From contig NC_059073.1 of assembly GCF_020497125.1 (NCBI RefSeq), positions 17,009,225-17,073,224 on the forward strand: 64,000 nucleotides of DNA, in the 5' to 3' direction. Below, in pieces: positions 58,101-64,000 of this stretch. Below the pieces are notes generated by a model. The model saw only the letters and a program-made list of their open reading frames with translations. It ran no database searches and was not told where the DNA came from. Numbering within the stretch: the stretch's first letter is position 1; each line of letters starts with the position of its first letter. The stretch is from Mauremys mutica (lineage: Eukaryota > Chordata > Testudines > Geoemydidae). The position numbers and the translations under genes were made by a program.

Positions 58101-59584
58101 TCCAGACTTTATCAAGGGTGAGGCAATCATTTTCACAGTCATAAAAGTACCTTGGCAGGCAGACTGCAAATGTAATAAAAGGACGGGGAGCAGAGGGGGT
58201 ATGTTGTCTATGCTCATAAAAGAGGATGGTGATTGTGTAGTTACAGTCCTTCATAAAATCCTTCAAGTTAGATGGAGGGAAGGAAATTAGGTCACAAGAC
58301 TGGTACAAAGCAACCTACATTATGTTAGCTAAAATAAAGGTGACTAGCAGGATCGAAAACAGCAAAACAATCTCATTATTCCAATACATAAGGGGCTTCT
58401 ACATGTCATTCTAGATCAAGAACAACAGACAGGGCAAAGTAGATGCTTAGGAAGAGAAGAGAACTGTGTCAGATTTCTTCTCTGGAAAGCTGTGATGGAA
58501 GAGGCAAGGGATTGTAATCAATTACTCTTCTCAATGGGATTCGTTAATTGCACACAGATTTTTAATGTCCAATCCTTTGGGAACTTGAATGGTTCCAGGT
58601 TTCCCTTCTGGCCTAAATGGATTTATTCAGAACTGATAAATGAATGCAGTGGATTGTCAGCATGTTACAAGACTGTAGAATTACACAAGAAAGGGCTTTG
58701 CAACAATAAACTTCCTTTTTATCTCTTCTGAGAAAATTATAGTGGGTGGTTTTGAGGCTGCAGTGCAGATATCTGATCGGCAATTGGAAATGTGAAGTTC
58801 AGTATGGTTTTCTTTTTCATATGGATCATAGACAGCAACTGAGGCAGTCTTTTGGCAGATGTTTTGTGGCTTGTACTGTGGTATCTTTCTGGCTATTTAA
58901 GACACCAAGGCCATGGTAACAGAGCTAAAAATACATAGATTTGGAACAAGAGGTTTGCTTCAGTCGTTTAGGCTTAGTGATTAATGAGAACTGTGATAGC
59001 TCTCTGGAGATTCATAAGAGACCATTAATGACTGGTTCATTTATAAATTATAAAGATCTCTCAACATCAAAGTACTTCAAAAAGTACAATAAATAGGGGG
59101 AATTTTGAAATTTGCTGAGATCTGGACAGTGGTGCAATATAATTGTCACCTAGTTAGTGTGACTTCTGAAAGGATGGATTTATCAAGAAGATAAGTTTTC
59201 ATGTTGGTTTTTTTTTCCTCTAAACATTTTGTTTTCTTCTTCTTATGCTTCACATATCAACCTACCAATACAAGGTGGTACATGTTTCAAACAGCTGTGA
59301 ATCTCTCCAGAACTCCCATCAAATCCCAAAGCATGCACATAAATAATGTCTACAAATTCAGTTTACAAATTTTAATGAATAAATAGCCTTCCTATTTGTT
59401 ATACAATATATCTACTTTCAAATTTTAATCCTACCCATGTATTTTAATATATAGTGAAATTTGATCAAATATGTATGGTAAATAAAAGCACAATTTGATA
59501 TTTACAAGATATTTTTTCTATAAATAGATAAATATAGTAGTTATTTCAGTGAATACTTTTAGAAAGAACCAATAAGAGAAGCAA
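55147..59584. other. Largely unique intergenic block
   Basis: Little recognisable repeat: a faint MIR-type 3' fragment near 55905-55990 and a G-rich run at 57706-57726 that could form a G-quadruplex. The stretch 57060-57480 is AT-rich and free of repeat signatures. It might be a conserved noncoding element, but this cannot be judged without a comparison. Confidence 0.4.
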
Positions 59585-59585
59585 A

Positions 59586-59865
59586 TGTGGTCCAGTGTTT
59601 CGGGCATTCATCTGGGAGTCAAGGTTAACAAGCCATTTTCCCAAATCTGTCCCTGACTTGTCAAATCTTGGCCAAGAAATTTAGGCTGAATTTTTAGAAC
59701 TGTGTGTGCAGCTGGTTATTCATGTAATCCCTCTGTGACTCCATTTCCTCCTGTAAAGTTGGTATAATACTTATTTCACAAGAATATTGTGATGCTCCAT
59801 TGATGTCTGTATAATATTTTAAGACCTCTGAATAAAATCCTATATAAATGCTGTATTGTTATTAT
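59586..59865 (+). repeat. MIR/CORE-SINE copy
   Basis: TGGTCCAGTGTTTCGGGCAT (tRNA-like head), CATCTGGGAGTCAAG, TCCCTGACTTGTC, then CTGTAAAGTTGGTATAATAC and the 3' end AATAAAATCCTATATAAATG follow the MIR order over nearly full length. Confidence 0.75.
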
Positions 59866-62349
59866 TATGTATTATTAAATTCCCTTTAGTATAAGAAGGT
59901 CACATATTCAATGCAATTTTGAAAAATAACTCTCTCTCCATTATTTCTTATTTGTGATCCATTCTTGCTCCCATTGAGTTCAGTGGGGTCAGGGGCCCAC
60001 TTGCAGTAGTGCCAGTCTCCTGGCAACCTAATGAGCGTGGCTGGTCCTCATAGAAACTGTCTGTTTCACTGCACCACCTGATTGGTTGCAGGAGTCAGCA
60101 GGCTGATACGTAAGCTCAGTAGCAGCAACAGTCCTGTGGATGTTCAATGCATTTTTAGCCTGCAGCTGTGCTTGGGTCCTGTCCTTGCTGCTGCTGTCTC
60201 TAGCCTTGCCCCAGTCTGTACTCATTCCCATTCTTCCAGCTTCTTCCTGGCTTTGCTCTCAGACCCACCTGGTCTGGATCCAGCCCTAACTGGTAGTGTG
60301 GACTCTTGTACCAACCATTAGGTAAGACCACCCATGAGCCAGTTGCTGACAGGTGGCCAAACTCCCATTAACCTCAGTGCTGCAGGGTCAAGTTCATAGT
60401 TCTCACCAATCAGTAGTTATGTCAGCCATCATCAGTAGCTGGAGATGTGAACTTTGGGTCAAGACCTGAAATGTGTTGAGTGCCTGCAACTTCTATTGAA
60501 TTCCATGGGAATTATAAATGCTCAGAACCTCTCAGGAGTGTCCCAATATCGTGAAATATCATCCTGAGGTGTGAACTTGTGTCCTGTATGGAGAGCAAAT
60601 GGTAGTTCAGCAAAAATATTGCTGTAGGATCAAATGCTCAAAAAATCAATTAGCAGTTCAACTGAGCTAAGACTGATGAAGCAAGATCTCTTTTGTACAC
60701 TCTATATTTTTAATGTAGCATACTGGGGTGTTGACTGTTTTGCCTATTACCTCCATATAAAAGTTACTACAGTTCTGAATAAGAATGAAAATCCATTGCA
60801 AAAATATGGTTAGGCAGGTAAGGAGTTGTAATTCTATCTATTGACTAGCTAAAAATTGTACACTCAACTCATTTGTACTAAAATACTCTATTGTTTTTGC
60901 TACCCACTTGTTTGCCTCATCCAGCTGTTATGTCTTGTCATTTACACTGTAAGTTTGTGAGACCAGGGACTCTCCTTTACTATATATTTATATAGCACTT
61001 AGCACAATGGGATTCCAATTGCCCTGAGACCTCTGTGCACTTTCAGAATATAAAACGTCAATAAGTAATTTTGCACTATATTGGTGTTGTTAATTTGAAA
61101 TACCAATGGTAAAAATGTGAAGTGCTCTAAAAAGCAAGCCGCACATTTAATCATTGATTCCAAGGTTTACCTTTGCAGGTTCTGGCACTGTTTATTTATT
61201 CCAAACCTTGCAAGCTCCTGTTTTTAAGCTGATGACAATAATACCTTTTACTTACACAGCACCTTTCATCCAAGGTTCTTGAAGCACTGTACAAAGGCCA
61301 GTAAGTATCATTCTCTCCACATTACAGACTAGGAAATGGAAATATAGACAGTTGAAGTGGCTTGCCTGAAGTCATACAATAAGTAATTGACAGAGTGGAG
61401 AAAAGATCCCAGGTCCCTTGACTGACAATCTCTTACATACCATCAAGCAATGTCACTTTTGAAATATCAGGCCAGTCAAATGTTACTATGCTAATTTCTT
61501 TATGTCAGGATGTTAGTAGGAGTCCTTGTCTTCATATTACTAGTCTTATTTTGCAATAGATCATAGGCCTATGAGGAGGGAACCTTTTGTATTACTCCAA
61601 GCGACAGGATGGAAAACAGCATCACACTTTTTTTTTACCTGATATGGCATTCACCTTGGATTTACCCTCTGAAAGCCAAATAATTAGCTGCATGAATGCA
61701 TCCTTCAAAGCCTCCTTTTACAAGAACAGCAAATTATAGTGGGTTTCCCAGGTCAATGTAACCTATAATACATGTTACAGGCAAGAAAATCCAACAGTAT
61801 TAAGTTTATTGTGGGTGCATTTGGGCCAGATTCTGCTTTCAGTGATGCCAGCGTAACTCTATTGACTTTAAAGGGAAAGACTGGAATCTTCTGATGCCCA
61901 CCTTGTAATCACAGGAAATTCATTGTGTTGGATCTGATTTTAACAGACAAACTCCCACATTCAGTCTACTAGAGACAAAGGAAAAAATCCAAATCCTTGA
62001 CAATATGACGTATATAAAATTTCCTTCCCAGTCCCAAACTGGTTATCCAATTAACACCTGGCAAACCACAAATCACTATGGTTAAGTATCTAATTCCATT
62101 TGTACCTTTAAGACCATTTGTGTCTGAATAAGGCCTGGATCTTGCTAAGACTTAAGCATATGCTTAACTTTATGTACTGTGAGTAGTCCATTTATTTCAG
62201 TGGGACTACTCATGGTGCTTAAAGGTAAGCATGTGAGTAGTCTTTGCAGGATTGGGGGCCTTAGACTGTAAACACATTGGGAACTATCTAATACTGTATA
62301 TCACCAAGCTCATTGTCACTTTTCAACAAATAATCACTTTTACCCTGAG
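59866..62349. other. Intergenic with ancient relics
   Basis: An L2-like tail at 60950-61070 (AGTTTGTGAGACCAGGGACT, TAGCACTTAGCACAATGGG) and an inverted MIR at 61235-61445 (ACACAGCACCTTTCATCCAA, CATTACAGACTAGGAAATG). Short blocks like TCCCATTGAGTTCAGTGGGG (59968-59987) recur in the window. No exon recognised. Confidence 0.45.
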
Positions 62350-63079
62350 ATATCACTGATGTTGTTATAAACAAACAGTGCAGGGTTAATTCCTCTTTTA
62401 CCTGTAAAGGGTTAAAAAGTTCACATAGCCTAGCTAACACCTGACCAAAGAAACCAATGGGGGGACAAGATGTTTTCAAAAAGGAGGAGGGAAATCAATC
62501 TTTGTCTGTTCAAAAAAGTTTGTGCCGAAGGAAAGAATCCAAAAATCACCATCTAACATTTCTTAAAAGTAGTAAGTGTTTAAAAAATAAATGTATTAGA
62601 TTATGTTTATTTTCTTTTGTAACTTCATTTTGCATAGAGAAAAAAATCAAATTGGGTATCTTTGTGTAACTAAGGTTTTTGCCCAGAGGGACATCCCCTG
62701 TGTTTTAAATCTGTTGTCTGTGAGAGTAGCTTGCATGCTAATCTCACAGAGGTATTCCTTTCACCCTTTTTCTTTAATTAAAAGTCTTCTTTTAAAAACC
62801 TAATTAATTTTTCCTTGTTTTAAAATCCAAGGGTTTTTGGATCTGGGCTCACCAGGAATTGGTGGGAGGTGAATCAGTCTCAATCCTGCCAGAAAAAGGG
62901 GGATAAAGACAGGGGAAATATTTGGGGGGAAGACAGAGTTTCCAAATAACTCTCCCATAAATGTTTGTTTAAACTATTTAGTGGTGGCAGCTACTAAATC
63001 TAAGCTAGTAAATAAGCTTAGGGGTTATCTCATGCAGGTTCCCACATCTGTACTCTAAAGTTCAGGGTGGGGGTGACAC
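62350..63079 (+). mobile_element. Solo LTR, second family
   Basis: Starts near GTTATAAACAAACAGTGCAG, has TTAATTAAAAGTCTTC (polyadenylation-type signal) at about 62774-62789, then CCAAGGGTTTTTGGATCTGG, TTTAGTGGTGGCAGC and the end CCCACATCTGTACTCTAAAG. The layout and these motifs match a common turtle solo LTR. No internal viral genes accompany it. The frames 62288-62803 are chance. Confidence 0.75.
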
Positions 63080-63132
63080 AATGATAGATGTCCAACCATT
63101 TACTTAAATCCTATTCACGTGGATTACTTAGT

Positions 63133-64000
63133 GTAACCCCTCTGCCAGGCTGAAACGATAGCAGCAAGAGCCAGGTTCAATACCTAGGGGTCCCTTCCCC
63201 ACAACGTAATGCAAACCAGCTCGAGCCCCCACCCAGTGACCTGGGAAAATCTTACACACACCCCTGGGCGCCTCAAGGAGGCAATACTTCCCCTCTCGCA
63301 AGCACAGAGTCTTGGTGTAGCAGAAAAGGTTTAATTACATAAGATAAACAACAACAAGCATGAAATTTGGAAAATACCTCAACTGGAGTTCATAGGTCAA
63401 ACCGTGAGCAAAGACCCACCCCAGCAACTTGGGCCGTGTCCTTCTCTCTGGGCCCTTGAGTCCAGCAACCCCCCAAATCACCCACAGTCCCAAAAGTCCC
63501 ACAATTCAAAAGTCTCTGTCCCGGGTCAGGCAGCCCAGAGTTCAAGAGTCTCTTTGCAGAGGTCCCCCTCCCCAGCCTAGGTAGAAAGGGGCACCTTACG
63601 TGGTTCGGGGCCAACTGCCCTGCCTCTTCGTGGGGTTCTGCTCCCACTAGTCGTCCCCGCAAACAGCTCAGCTCCGCTTACTCTGTGGGCTGCTCCGCTC
63701 TGCCAGCTGCTCTGGTCCACCAGCTGCCCTGTGATCCGCTCCAGCCGTCCTCGCGAGCTGCTTGGCTCCACTCACCCAGGGCTGCACAAACTGCTCCACT
63801 CCGCTCTGCCAGTATTGCTTCAGGCTCCCCCACTCATCAGCACAGTGCTCTCAGCTCAGCAAGTCCAGCTCTTCAGTGATTTCAGCTCCACTCATTAGCA
63901 CAGTGCTCTCAGCTCAGCAAGTCCAGCTCAGCAAGTCCAGCTCTTCAGTGATTTCAGCTCATAGTAGGGGAGCCCCAATACCAGTGAATTCAGCTCAGTA
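63133..64000 (-). mobile_element. LTR (first family), minus strand, cut by window end
   Basis: The plus strand begins TGTAACCCCTCTGCCAGGCT, the inverse of the CTGGCAGAAGGGTTACA-type end of the LTRs at 22706 and 43821, followed by GGTTCAATACCTAGGGGTCC in inverse order. The rest, to 64000, is CpG-bearing and non-coding with a tandem repeat at 63831-63959. Whether internal retroviral sequence follows lies outside the window. Confidence 0.75.
63831..63959. repeat. 58-bp tandem duplication inside the LTR
   Basis: CACTCATCAGCACAGTGCTC at 63831 recurs as CACTCATTAGCACAGTGCTC at 63889. The second unit has an extra duplicated CAGCTCAGCAAGTC. Confidence 0.85.

Noticed and set aside
62457..62803. Short frames in the solo LTR as possible retroviral genes
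   Set aside because: No retroviral domain; the block is LTR sequence with no internal region.
1..64000. CRISPR array, operon or bacterial defence system
   Set aside because: No regularly spaced direct repeats of suitable length, no cas-like proteins, and the sequence is clearly vertebrate.

Overview
The window looks like nuclear DNA of a cryptodiran (hidden-neck) turtle. No species can be named. The evidence is the repeat content: CR1 LINEs with an ORF1 esterase domain, tRNA-derived SINEs whose 3' tail matches a CR1 tail in the same window, Penelope-like elements with a GIY-YIG nuclease, many small DNA transposons (hAT, PIF/Harbinger, pogo/Tigger) and retroviral-type LTRs. This combination is typical of turtles. 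Codon use, introns and a CpG-island promoter exclude a prokaryote or virus.

Only one cellular gene is recognised. Exon 1 of KHDRBS3 (SLM2/T-STAR, a STAR-family KH-domain RNA-binding splicing regulator) lies on the minus strand at 8776-8863. It sits in a CpG island of about 1.2 kb (about 8240-9500) with a TATA-like box and CCAAT and CACCC/GC boxes. Everything from 1 to 8775 is the start of its first intron. Everything above about 9500 is upstream intergenic DNA without a supportable host gene.

Layout. 1-3530: intron with a SINE, a decayed Harbinger transposase copy and a 5'-truncated Penelope insertion with a 13-bp target duplication. 3532-8240: a repeat-poor block of intron. 8240-9500: promoter and exon 1. 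10450-13849: a fairly young CR1 with nearly complete ORF2. 13919-14127: an inverted pair of Penelope ends. 15402-20034: a Harbinger 5' end joined to an older CR1, which is itself split by a MITE. 20300-26570: Penelope tails, an ancient L2/L3-like LINE, an LTR fragment and several MITEs. 28860-31270: a TA-flanked Tigger transposon whose transposase is one frameshift from open. 31-45 kb: mostly unique AT-rich DNA with a TA-flanked MITE, a hAT MITE and a solo LTR. 45339-47400: a hAT element with long inverted arms, flanked by a perfect 8-bp target duplication and carrying two nested insertions. 47.4-62.3 kb: mainly unique sequence with a local duplication and several MITEs. 62350-64000: two LTRs of different families.

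The transposable elements do not form one system with the host gene. They record successive insertions, and the nesting gives relative ages. I saw no CRISPR array, operon or previously undescribed multi-gene system. The most notable structures are the reading frame joining a Harbinger SANT-like segment to a CR1 esterase, the hammerhead-like core in the Penelope palindrome, the long-armed hAT, and two palindromic MITEs that share a core but have different ends.
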